Positions 40,510 to 48,765 of a stretch of 64,000 nucleotides of DNA are shown here, in pieces (the first letter of the stretch is position 1; each line of letters opens with the position of its first letter). Below the pieces are notes generated by a model. It was not told the origin of the DNA and made no database searches. It saw only the letters and a list, made by a program, of their open reading frames with translations. This DNA comes from Bacteroidales bacterium (GTDB taxonomy: Bacteria > Bacteroidota > Bacteroidia > Bacteroidales > WCHB1-69), in contig JAKSMC010000009.1 in the NCBI GenBank assembly GCA_024400835.1, positions 26,958 through 90,957 of the forward strand. The letters are read 5' to 3'. Made by a program: the position numbers and the translations under genes.

Positions 40510-40875
40510 ATGAATACTAACATTACTGAAAGCCTTTACGCAATGGCCCTGCAGCGCATCGAGGAGCTGCTGCCGGAGGTTTGCGAAGACACGCCGACCT
40601 ATAACGCAAAGGCCGTGGAGTTGAAACTGATGTCGGACATCGTCATCGAGTACGAGGAAAAACATTTCCCGGTGAATCCTGTGCCATTGACCACACTGAT
40701 GAAAAACAAAATGAAGGAGAAGCATCTCACACAAAAGGAGTTGGCTAAGCGCTTGGAAATATCCACTTCGCGAGTGAACGACTACTTGCAAGGCAAGTGC
40801 GAGCCGACATTGAAGATGGCGCGTGCCATCTGCCAGGTACTCGACATCGAGGCCGACACCATGCTGGGGCTCTAA
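40510..40875 (+). CDS. higA: HigA-type antitoxin (XRE HTH)
   Basis: 121 residues. The C-terminal half is an HTH: KMKEKHLTQKELAKRLEIS, TSRVNDYLQGKCEPTLKMA, RAICQVLDIEADTML. The N-terminal half (LLPEVCEDTPTYNAKAVELK) is the HigA-type toxin-binding region. It neutralises HigB and represses the shared promoter. The ATG at 40510 is 11 bases past the higB stop. I reject a longer upstream start in this frame because it would overlap most of higB. Confidence 0.9.
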   Translation: MNTNITESLYAMALQRIEELLPEVCEDTPTYNAKAVELKLMSDIVIEYEEKHFPVNPVPLTTLMKNKMKEKHLTQKELAKRLEISTSRVNDYLQGKCEPTLKMARAICQVLDIEADTMLGL

Positions 40876-41036
40876 TCCGCACCAAGCGAGACACCCTATG
40901 CTATGCACATTTCATTGGTTGAAAAAAACTTATTTTCCAAGCATAACGCCTAAAAAGTTTGCGAACTTTGCATCGTCATCTCAACAGGCCTCAACCTGCT
41001 ATCAAAAACAACTAAACCAAATCGTTAACCAAACCA

Positions 41037-41609
41037 ATGACCGACCACAACGACAGCCTCACCGACAAGATCCTCTCCACTATAGAGCCCGAATTACTCA
41101 TGGACATCACTGGCACCGACACCCCCGCAGAGGAAGGCGACGATGTCATCAATTACCCCAAACAGGGCGAAACGTATTCACACAAGGACAAACTGACCAT
41201 TGACATCGATGGTCAGCCCGTGACGCGCAAGCTCAACGATTGGGTACGCTTCGACCCCGTAAGTCTGCACCAAGCCCTAGTGGAAACGGATTTCACCCTG
41301 ACGCGTGACAACTACCGCATCCTCATGAGCAGCCTGCGCGCCAACAACATCGAATACTATCGCAAAGCCGTCGGTCTGGAAATCCTAATTGACTTCCCAG
41401 GACACCCACAGCAAGTGGCCGCCAAAAGCATGTACGACTTCGAACCCGTCAAGTTCTACAAATGGTGGGCCTCCAACGAGAAAAAAGTGTTTATGACCTC
41501 CCGTGAAAAAATCCAACTCTTCTTAAAAGTCGAATCCATCAAAGCCGGAACTCTTCAAAAGAAGCACGTGGAGTATTTGAAAAAACTCAGACCCGTCGGA
41601 TCCAAATAA
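41037..41609 (+). CDS. Unknown protein, 190 residues
   Basis: Not recognised. It has no signal peptide or membrane helix. An acidic N-terminus (ELLMDITGTDTPAEEGDD) precedes a folded region with Trp and Tyr: LNDWVRFDPVSLHQALVETD, NNIEYYRKAVGLEILIDF, FEPVKFYKWWASNEKKVF and a basic end. Codon choice is that of a typical resident gene. It follows HigBA by 160 bases and converges on the HhH gene, 24 bases away. No evidence connects it to the toxin-antitoxin pair. Confidence 0.65.
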   Translation: MTDHNDSLTDKILSTIEPELLMDITGTDTPAEEGDDVINYPKQGETYSHKDKLTIDIDGQPVTRKLNDWVRFDPVSLHQALVETDFTLTRDNYRILMSSLRANNIEYYRKAVGLEILIDFPGHPQQVAAKSMYDFEPVKFYKWWASNEKKVFMTSREKIQLFLKVESIKAGTLQKKHVEYLKKLRPVGSK

Positions 41610-41633
41610 TACACGAAGCGCTCCCCTATCTTC

Positions 41634-42317
41634 CTAAAACACCACATAGTGTTTCAGCTTATCCATCAGCTCCGGATAAGCATGGGTAATTTGTTGCAAT
41701 TTTTCAAAAGAATCTATTTTCCCATTTTTCGTCCGATAGTTAATAATGGTCTTCGTCAGGTAGGCGTCAAAATAGGGATGCGAGGAGAGTTCCTTATATG
41801 ATGCCGTATTGATATTGATTTTACGGACATCATTGGGACGCACCCAGAAGTATTTCTCCACCAAGGCCATATCAATATTCTGGAGTACATACACCTCGCG
41901 CATTTGCTCCAATGAATAGAAACCGCCCAATCGGTCGCGATATTCCACCAAACGCGCAGCCCGCTTGCTGCCAAACGTCGGAACCACCACGATATCGTTC
42001 GTGTCACAGTGGTTCAAGTCTATCTTGACAATTTCGTACATCGGCTTCTTCTCCGTCTTCTTAAATTTCGGATTCGTATCCTGATAGGCATACGGATGTC
42101 GTTCATATCGAACCTTGTACGCATCCTCCATAGAATCCTTCAAAGCAGCCTGGCGCTCATTGAACGCCACGAACTCCTCAGCCCTTCCAGACATATCAAC
42201 CGGAGGCTTTTCTTTAATATCATACATATAATATATTATATAGCTGGCTAATATCACTGCCAGCAGAACCAATGCGGCCACCCATTCCCCACGGGTGAAG
42301 TTGAGATTATTTTTCAT
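41634..42317 (-). CDS. Helix-hairpin-helix (ComEA-like) protein with N-terminal membrane anchor
   Basis: 227 residues from the ATG at 42317. An N-terminal hydrophobic helix (WVAALVLLAVILASYIIYYM) anchors a periplasmic part. Two HhH-type repeats follow: IDLNHCDTNDIVVVPTFGSK with AARLVEYRDRLGGFYS, and ININTASYKELSSHPYFDAY with LTKTIINYRTKNG. This is the layout of ComEA-like DNA-binding proteins used in DNA uptake or repair. The promoter (42322-42329) leaves only 4 bases before the ATG, so the mRNA may be almost leaderless. Confidence 0.88.
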   Translation of the reverse strand: MKNNLNFTRGEWVAALVLLAVILASYIIYYMYDIKEKPPVDMSGRAEEFVAFNERQAALKDSMEDAYKVRYERHPYAYQDTNPKFKKTEKKPMYEIVKIDLNHCDTNDIVVVPTFGSKRAARLVEYRDRLGGFYSLEQMREVYVLQNIDMALVEKYFWVRPNDVRKININTASYKELSSHPYFDAYLTKTIINYRTKNGKIDSFEKLQQITHAYPELMDKLKHYVVF

Positions 42318-42321
42318 GCCG

Positions 42322-42329
42322 CAAAGATA
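42322..42329 (-). promoter_or_regulatory. -7 element TATCTTTG for the HhH protein, almost abutting its ATG
   Basis: Matches TAnnTTTG, with CGGC then ATG. An in-frame ATG just upstream (42332) overlaps the element itself, so it cannot be transcribed from it. Confidence 0.8.
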
Positions 42330-42382
42330 CAAAATATTTTAAATATCAATTAATAATATTTAAAATATTTTTAATAAAAAAA

Positions 42383-45214
42383 CTATCGAATGATCGTTAT
42401 CGAACCGTTGTAATGGATAGTCTTCGCCTTGCCTTTGAAATAGAAGCTGTAATAATAGACGCCATCCGACAGATTTGCGCCATCAAAGAACTGCGAACCG
42501 ACTTGGATGGTTCCGTCCTTGGCAAACGTATCGTAGTTGTCAGCCTGATAAACCAGTTTTCCCCAGCGATCGTGGATATACAGTTGATTGGTGCGGAAAC
42601 CATCAGGGTCTTCCATATTGATATTGGTGTTGAGATTTTCTATGGCGAAAACATCATTCAGTCCATCTCCGTTGGGTGTGATGACATTGGGGAACACGAG
42701 GTCCTGTTCAATTGTAACCGTATGCGTGATTTCGCTGGTACAGCCAGATTCCGTTTCGACATAGAGTGTGACATCATAGTCGCCCCAAGACCCATAGGTA
42801 TGCGTCGGTGAGAAGTGCGTGGTATCGGTTTCGCCATCACCGAAGTCCCATCTTACCAAGCTATTGAATGTGGTTAATGCAGCCGAATCAGAATAGTTGA
42901 CAAAATGGACGTTGCCTCCGAAATCGCCCATCATAGAGATTTCGGGATCAGCCTGGAACTCAGCAATCGGTTGTTCACTGGCCTCAATATAGTTCCAGAG
43001 CATGACAGAGTCCTTACAAACATAAGGTGTCGTCAGTTTGTAAAGGACGTGGTAAATGCCGGCTTCCTCCAAATTGAAAACCGGTTCCATCTGTTGAGAT
43101 GAATACGCCAAAGAGCCGTCCTGTCGATAGATATACCAATCGTGGCTGCCATCTTGGGGCGTAGAGTTATTTGTCACCTGTATTCTAAGCGGCATGCAAC
43201 CTGACAGCGGATCCATTTCAAAATCAATAACCGGTTGTTCTACCGAGATGACCCTAACTGTGTCACGGCCATGGCAGACAAGGCTGCCGTCTTCATTGGC
43301 GCAAGCCAGGTCCACCGTATAGTCACCGTCAACCAAGGCCAGGATTTCTCGCGTAGTATCTCCGGTATTCCAAACGATGGAAGCGTCATGGGGAACAGTA
43401 TCCACAGACAACGTTGTTATGTTGCCGAAACAGAGGTGAACATCGTCCCCCAAATTGGGTGTGGGGCTTTCGACAACGCGGACGGGCATGACGGAATCAT
43501 AAACGCAGCCAAATTCATCCACGGTGCGAATGGTGTAATCCACCATGCCGGGCTGTGCGAAAGTAATATGCGTGCCATTGGCACCGGGGCCGAGTACAGA
43601 GAAGGAAGTCATCGGCACCTCATAATACCAGGTTTCCGGAAGAAGGGACGAATCCAAAGCCATTTCCCATTCGGTGATATAGCCATTGTCGCCGCTCCAT
43701 CCGTCAACCACTTTGATAGCCCACTGGCCATTCAGATGGCAACCTATCAAGCCGGCGAAAGACTCATCAGGATGGTAAAGATGGGTCATATTGGTAACAT
43801 TCGTAGAGTCGACAATGCCGTTGTGGATATTGGAAAGATCGTACACGCGGCCATTGCCAGGCGCATAATTATAGCCGTAAGCCGGATTGGTATTGTTAGA
43901 CCAGCAGTAGTTCCAAGTTCTACCAATCTCATTTTTATCCATATCACACTTATAGTCTGCATTATTGGCGAAGCCGATAACACCGAAATGAGCAGCGGCA
44001 TTGATATTGGAAGACTGCAGCCAGCCCCACGGCACAGGAATGGAGCCTGCGCAGGAGGCGGAGCCGGAAGTGCCGTACTTGTTCATGATTTTCACAATCT
44101 TACCATCTGGACAGGTCAGTGCTATGTATATATCGCCAATATAGGAGTGTTCCATTTGGACACGGAGATAGAGGATGTCGTCGGCACTGGAAATAGTATC
44201 CAGCGGACCAAAAGCCGTAAAGGTTACGGGCGACATGTAAGCACATCCAGATCCGCAGTTCACGCCATCGGGAAGGAAGATAGTGTCAGAGACACCAAGT
44301 ACGGCCTCTTGCTCACTCTTCACAGAATCCAGTTTCACCACAGCACCTTGGAAATAGCTATAGGTCACGTTAAAATCTGCGCCAGAGCAAACAGGCGATG
44401 GGTTGGTGAAACGCTCGACTGGCGTATGGGAGGTGCGGACACGGAACACCACCGGCATCGTAGAGGCACAGCCGCCGATATCTGTAGCGTTGATAGTGAC
44501 GTCGTAACCACGTCCGGCGATAAAATGATAATCCAATGTATTGAGCCCTACGCTGTCAATCAGTTCCAAGCCCATGTTCCAAGAGAACGATGTGGTAGCA
44601 TCAGACTGAGTGTAGCTGAAATTGTTATCCGGATAAGTACATCCAACCACCAAATGAACCGTATCGTACGAGCATACGTTTATATAGAAGAAGCCATCGC
44701 TTTCCAAATGCGGCACATGAGAGCACTGAGCGGTATCCAAGGCGATATTGACACGCTGGCAAGGAGCGATACAGTCTGTTTGTATCATAAATCCGTTGCC
44801 TTGGGAGTCACCGTCAGACACAAAGCGCAACGTGATAGCGCCAGAACTGTTGTTAATGGTGGCAGAAAATATTATACTCGTTGAAGCATACGGCGAAGTC
44901 ATACCGTCATTGATCATACCCAACAATGGTGACGAAGTAGTGGGGCCATCATATATATATAATGTATCGGACGGATCGATGTTGAGATTGGAGAGAGCTA
45001 TGGCAATTTGCACACAGCCAGCAGCCACATTGTCAGAATAGATTGTCAGCACGTCATTGCGGTTGGCACCATAGTTTCCACTGATGCCTCCATTATCATA
45101 TATCATGAAATTGCACCCCGTCACAGAGGATGCGTCCCCCATATTGATTGGGGTCTGCGCAACTGACGCCCACAGGGAGAAAAGGCATAGAAGAAGAACT
45201 GACAATCGTTTCAT
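42383..45214 (-). CDS. CUB/P-domain/PKD surface protein with gliding-type T9SS domain (copy 2)
   Basis: 943 residues with a signal peptide. In order: a CUB-like domain (GCNFMIYDNGGISGNYGANR), a proprotein-convertase P-domain-like region (LRVQMEHSYIGDIYIALTCP, GQWAIKVVDGWSGDNG), then a PKD domain (RWDFGDGETDTTHFSPTHTY) and the gliding-associated CHU_C type end (FPNVITPNGDGLNDVF, HDRWGKLVYQ, GVYYYSFYFKGKAKTIHYNG). It is a close paralogue of the next gene upstream, following it by 109 bases with a hairpin between. It is predicted to be exported by T9SS to the cell surface; ligand unknown. Confidence 0.9.
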   Translation of the reverse strand: MKRLSVLLLCLFSLWASVAQTPINMGDASSVTGCNFMIYDNGGISGNYGANRNDVLTIYSDNVAAGCVQIAIALSNLNIDPSDTLYIYDGPTTSSPLLGMINDGMTSPYASTSIIFSATINNSSGAITLRFVSDGDSQGNGFMIQTDCIAPCQRVNIALDTAQCSHVPHLESDGFFYINVCSYDTVHLVVGCTYPDNNFSYTQSDATTSFSWNMGLELIDSVGLNTLDYHFIAGRGYDVTINATDIGGCASTMPVVFRVRTSHTPVERFTNPSPVCSGADFNVTYSYFQGAVVKLDSVKSEQEAVLGVSDTIFLPDGVNCGSGCAYMSPVTFTAFGPLDTISSADDILYLRVQMEHSYIGDIYIALTCPDGKIVKIMNKYGTSGSASCAGSIPVPWGWLQSSNINAAAHFGVIGFANNADYKCDMDKNEIGRTWNYCWSNNTNPAYGYNYAPGNGRVYDLSNIHNGIVDSTNVTNMTHLYHPDESFAGLIGCHLNGQWAIKVVDGWSGDNGYITEWEMALDSSLLPETWYYEVPMTSFSVLGPGANGTHITFAQPGMVDYTIRTVDEFGCVYDSVMPVRVVESPTPNLGDDVHLCFGNITTLSVDTVPHDASIVWNTGDTTREILALVDGDYTVDLACANEDGSLVCHGRDTVRVISVEQPVIDFEMDPLSGCMPLRIQVTNNSTPQDGSHDWYIYRQDGSLAYSSQQMEPVFNLEEAGIYHVLYKLTTPYVCKDSVMLWNYIEASEQPIAEFQADPEISMMGDFGGNVHFVNYSDSAALTTFNSLVRWDFGDGETDTTHFSPTHTYGSWGDYDVTLYVETESGCTSEITHTVTIEQDLVFPNVITPNGDGLNDVFAIENLNTNINMEDPDGFRTNQLYIHDRWGKLVYQADNYDTFAKDGTIQVGSQFFDGANLSDGVYYYSFYFKGKAKTIHYNGSITIIR

Positions 45215-45252
45215 CGTTGCAATAGTTTAGTTAGTCTTAAATCAAAACGCAA

Positions 45253-45295
45253 AGGCGCCCGTACGTCATCTGTGTGCAATGACATTCGAACGCCT
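45253..45295 (-). terminator. Hairpin between the two paralogous surface-protein genes
   Basis: Outer arms AGGCG/CGCCT and inner arms GTCAT/ATGAC around a 9-base centre. On the - strand it is followed by TTTGCGTTTTGATTT. It may be an attenuator or weak terminator between the two genes. Confidence 0.45.
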
Positions 45296-45323
45296 AAGCG
45301 AAATATTATATCAAAGATAAGTT

Positions 45324-48152
45324 CTATCGAATGATAGTGATGGATCCGTTATAGTTAACAGTTTTTGCCTTACCTTTATATACAAATCTGTAATAGTAGA
45401 CGCCGTCTGCCAGGTTATTGCCATCGAATGCTTGCGTGCCCGGATAGACTGTGCCACCCTTGGCAAAGGTGTCGTAATTTTTAGCCTCATAGACTCGTTT
45501 GCCCCAACGATCATAAACAGAGAGCTCGTTGTTGCGATAGCCGTCCGGGTCTTCGAAATTGATATTGGTGTTCAGGTTTTCAATTGCGAACACATCGTTC
45601 AAGCCGTCACCGTTCGGAGTGAGGACATTCGGGAATACCAAGTCTTGTTCGATAACCACGGTGTGTGCGATTTCACTGGAGCAGCCGGCACCTGTTTCAA
45701 TATGGAGGACCACATCGTAATCACCCCATTCCGTATAGGTATGCTGAGTGCTGAAATGTTCTGTGTCACGTTCACCATCAGCGAAATCCCAGAAGAATGT
45801 GGCAGTAGGATCCAAGAGGATGGTAGAATCACCGTAGTTGATGAAGTTGACCAAGCCGTTGGTCTCGCCCATCAGGGCGATTTCAGGATCAGCGCGGAAT
45901 TCAGCGATAGGTTGGGCATTCACCACGAATGCGTTCCACTTAACGATAGAGTCTCTACAGCCATCAGGAGTATGAGCTTTCAAAACGATTGAGTAAGAAC
46001 CTGGATCATCAACATTGAATGTCGGGGCAGTCAGGACAGAACTATAAGCAGTAGTACCGTCTTCGCGAAGGATATACCATTCGAAGCTTGCATCTGCAGG
46101 TGTTGAGTTGTTGGTAAGTCTAAGCATAAGCGGAGCACAGCCGGAAGTATCACTCAATGAGAAGTCCAATTGCGGAGATTCGAAAATACCGACATGTATT
46201 GTATCAGAGCCGTAGCATGTCAGTGTGCCATCTGCATTGGAAGTGGCAACTTTAAGGATATATTCGCCATCGGTAAGGACGAGAATATCTTCTGTTTCAT
46301 CACCAGTATTCCATTGATAAACCGTATTAGGTTCATCATAATCTGCGGACAAAGTGATCATATCTCCGTGGCAGATATTGAAATCCTCGCCAAGGTTAGG
46401 AGCTGGAGTCGGGGTAATGGTAAGGGTTGTAGTTGTATCATAAATACAGCCGAACTCGTCAACAACTCGAATGATATAGTCGAGTGTACCTGCGGAATCA
46501 GGAACAATATAATCACCATTAGCACCAGGTAAGAATCCGATAGGATAAACAGTGTCAACAAGCACGTGGTAAGACCAATCTTGCGGAAGGAGGGAAGGAT
46601 CGAGAGCCATTTCCCATTCGGTGACATAGCCGTTATCAGCGCTCCAACCATCGATTACGGTAACAGCCCAAGTACCATTCATCGGGCAGCCGATCAAGCT
46701 GGAAAATGGATCGTCAGGATGATATACCTGAGTCATAGCAGCGACATTGGTAGAGTCAACTCTATTGTTATGGATATTCACTGATTCATAGACATAGCCG
46801 CTACCTGCAGCGTATTGGTAACCATAGTTAGGGCTTGTATTGTTAGACCAGCAGTAGTTCCAAGGAGTACCCATCGGAGTCGGAGTACAACCGCCGCCGG
46901 AATCATCCACAGGGATACCAAGATAGGCACCTGATGAGACACCGGAAGACACATTCCATCCCCAAGGGGTGGGAATTGTACCGGAGCAGCTTGCGGCACC
47001 GGAGGAGCCATATTTCTTCATAATCTTAGCCATGTGTCCGTTCGGGCAAGAGAGGCCGATAAAGATATCACCGATAAAGGAATGTTCCATCTTAATACGG
47101 ACATACAGAATATCGTCGGCGCTTTGGATAGTAGCGGAAGGTGCGAATGCGGTAAAAGTAACCGGAGATTGGTAAGCGCAGCCGCTACCGCAGTCAATAC
47201 CATCGGGAAGGAAGATGGTGTCACACACCTTCATAGAAGTAGCCTGTTCACTACCCACGGTATCCACCTGGACGTTGGACAGGAGGTCGTAACCGCTTGA
47301 GATATGGATGACCTGGCCAGCGCAAACTTCAGGCAGTGGGCTCAGAGCACGGATAGGGTTCATAGATGTTCTCACTCTGAATATATACGGCATCGTAGAA
47401 GCGCAGCCGGCACTATCCTCGATCATAATGGAAATATCATAGCCGCGACCGGGAGTGAAATAGTAATCCAATGTTGAGCCACCCAAGGAATCGATGGTTT
47501 CCAAACCGAAATCCCAATGGAAGGTAGATGTCGGGTCGTTCTGGTTATAGCTGAAGTTATTATCCGGATAAATACCGTATGCTACGATATGGAGTGTGTC
47601 ATACGGGCAGAGGTCGATGTAGAAGAAGCCATCGTCATCTTGATGAGGATAATGAGAAGACAGCACAGTGTCGATGCCGACTTGGACGCGCTGGCAGGGA
47701 GCCACGCATTCGGTATTAATCACATAACCTGCGCCATGGTTGTCGCCATCGGAGACGAACTTGATGGTAAGTGCACCGGTAGGATTGTACACCGTAGCGG
47801 TATAGACAAGGTTGTTAGCTGAGATATTGGCGACCAAATCATTGTTGAGTTTGTCGAGCAACAATGAATCGGCATCTGTATTACCGTCGTAGATATACAG
47901 GGTATCGGACGGGTCGATGTCGAAGTCGGCCAAAACGATGCTGATTTGGACGCAGTGCGCAGTGGTGTTGTTGGATGTAATCGTCAACATATCGTTGCGG
48001 TTTGCGCCATAGTCACCATGAAGACCGCCATGATCGTAGATCACGAAGTTGCAGCCCGTCTGGTTCATAGTGCCGTTCATCGTGATGGTGGTCTGCGCAA
48101 ACGCAAAACCCGTCACGAGCAGCATTAAGACGAATAAAAATAACTTTTTCAT
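45324..48152 (-). CDS. CUB/P-domain/PKD surface protein with gliding-type T9SS domain (copy 1)
   Basis: 942 residues; signal peptide MKKLFLFVLMLLVTGFAFAQ. Same architecture and much of the same sequence as the downstream paralogue: GCNFVIYDHGGLHGDYGANR, a Cys-bracketed P-domain-like region (CGSGCAYQSPVTF, IKMEHSFIGDIFIGLSCP), a PKD domain (FFWDFADGERDTEHFS) and the CHU_C-like end (FPNVLTPNGDGLNDVF, YDRWGKRVYE, YKGKAKTVNYNG). It starts 25 bases past the stop of the small secreted gene upstream, so they are likely one operon. Predicted to be secreted by T9SS and attached by the gliding-type sorting domain. Confidence 0.9.
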   Translation of the reverse strand: MKKLFLFVLMLLVTGFAFAQTTITMNGTMNQTGCNFVIYDHGGLHGDYGANRNDMLTITSNNTTAHCVQISIVLADFDIDPSDTLYIYDGNTDADSLLLDKLNNDLVANISANNLVYTATVYNPTGALTIKFVSDGDNHGAGYVINTECVAPCQRVQVGIDTVLSSHYPHQDDDGFFYIDLCPYDTLHIVAYGIYPDNNFSYNQNDPTSTFHWDFGLETIDSLGGSTLDYYFTPGRGYDISIMIEDSAGCASTMPYIFRVRTSMNPIRALSPLPEVCAGQVIHISSGYDLLSNVQVDTVGSEQATSMKVCDTIFLPDGIDCGSGCAYQSPVTFTAFAPSATIQSADDILYVRIKMEHSFIGDIFIGLSCPNGHMAKIMKKYGSSGAASCSGTIPTPWGWNVSSGVSSGAYLGIPVDDSGGGCTPTPMGTPWNYCWSNNTSPNYGYQYAAGSGYVYESVNIHNNRVDSTNVAAMTQVYHPDDPFSSLIGCPMNGTWAVTVIDGWSADNGYVTEWEMALDPSLLPQDWSYHVLVDTVYPIGFLPGANGDYIVPDSAGTLDYIIRVVDEFGCIYDTTTTLTITPTPAPNLGEDFNICHGDMITLSADYDEPNTVYQWNTGDETEDILVLTDGEYILKVATSNADGTLTCYGSDTIHVGIFESPQLDFSLSDTSGCAPLMLRLTNNSTPADASFEWYILREDGTTAYSSVLTAPTFNVDDPGSYSIVLKAHTPDGCRDSIVKWNAFVVNAQPIAEFRADPEIALMGETNGLVNFINYGDSTILLDPTATFFWDFADGERDTEHFSTQHTYTEWGDYDVVLHIETGAGCSSEIAHTVVIEQDLVFPNVLTPNGDGLNDVFAIENLNTNINFEDPDGYRNNELSVYDRWGKRVYEAKNYDTFAKGGTVYPGTQAFDGNNLADGVYYYRFVYKGKAKTVNYNGSITIIR

Positions 48153-48177
48153 AATATTGGTATTTTTTAATTTTCGA

Positions 48178-48633
48178 CTAGTAAATGCCGTAGGTTCTCA
48201 AAAGGGCGTTGAGATTGTTATCGAATTTCTGTTTGGAATTGACAATGATGTAGGCACCTGTAGAACCCAATGAGTAGACATTCTGCTTGTAGGCATCCTG
48301 TTCCAAGTTGAAATCGTAACGGTTGATAGCACCTGTGGCAATGATTTCAGGATAGTTGCATGACTTACCATCCTTCACATAGTTTTTCAAATCGCCTTTC
48401 ATTTGATAAGTTCCTTCAGGTTCCGTCATTTTCATTGCAAGATAGCAATAATGGACGAGGTTGCTGTTCTCAATGACCAACTGTTTGGGGTTGTTCATTC
48501 GCAAGTCATTGAATTTCGCATCACCCAGCACTGCTTTCAAGCGGGGATCGACTCGGATTTCCTGATTGGACTGCTGAGCAAACGCGCCAGCCATAATAAC
48601 CGTTAGGGCAAAAAGTAAAAAGACTCTTTTCAT
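48178..48633 (-). CDS. Small secreted protein heading the surface-protein operon
   Basis: 151 residues with signal peptide (MKRVFLLFALTVIMAGAFAQ). The mature part is mixed alpha/beta: RLKAVLGDAKFNDLRMNNPK, LVHYCYLAMKMTEPEGTYQM, NRYDFNLEQDAYKQNVYSLG. Two cysteines may pair. I do not recognise the family. It is the first gene after the promoter at 48659-48666 and is followed by the two large T9SS proteins, which suggests a helper or partner role, but that is inference from position only. Confidence 0.75.
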   Translation of the reverse strand: MKRVFLLFALTVIMAGAFAQQSNQEIRVDPRLKAVLGDAKFNDLRMNNPKQLVIENSNLVHYCYLAMKMTEPEGTYQMKGDLKNYVKDGKSCNYPEIIATGAINRYDFNLEQDAYKQNVYSLGSTGAYIIVNSKQKFDNNLNALLRTYGIY

Positions 48634-48658
48634 ATTATTGTATTTTTAATAAAGCGTG

Positions 48659-48666
48659 CAAAGATA
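48659..48666 (-). promoter_or_regulatory. -7 element TATCTTTG for the 48.6-42.4 kb operon
   Basis: Matches TAnnTTTG, 25 bases upstream of the ATG at 48633. Confidence 0.8.
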
Positions 48667-48765
48667 GCATTTTTAAGGTAACCGCCAACTGATTTTTCTA
48701 CGATTTACAAACATAGAGACGTAATGAGGCAGCAAAAATGTTACAAAAAAAATAAAAAAAAATGA

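Noticed and set aside
40205..40875. Duplicated host-gene end around HigBA
   Set aside because: I compared the sequence on both sides (40040-40200 and 40876-41036) and found no repeat, so the duplication pattern of the other two pairs does not hold here.
43235..44884. A 549-codon open frame opposite the P-domain protein
   Set aside because: Shadow of the - strand gene, whose paralogue has the same domains; no promoter on this strand.
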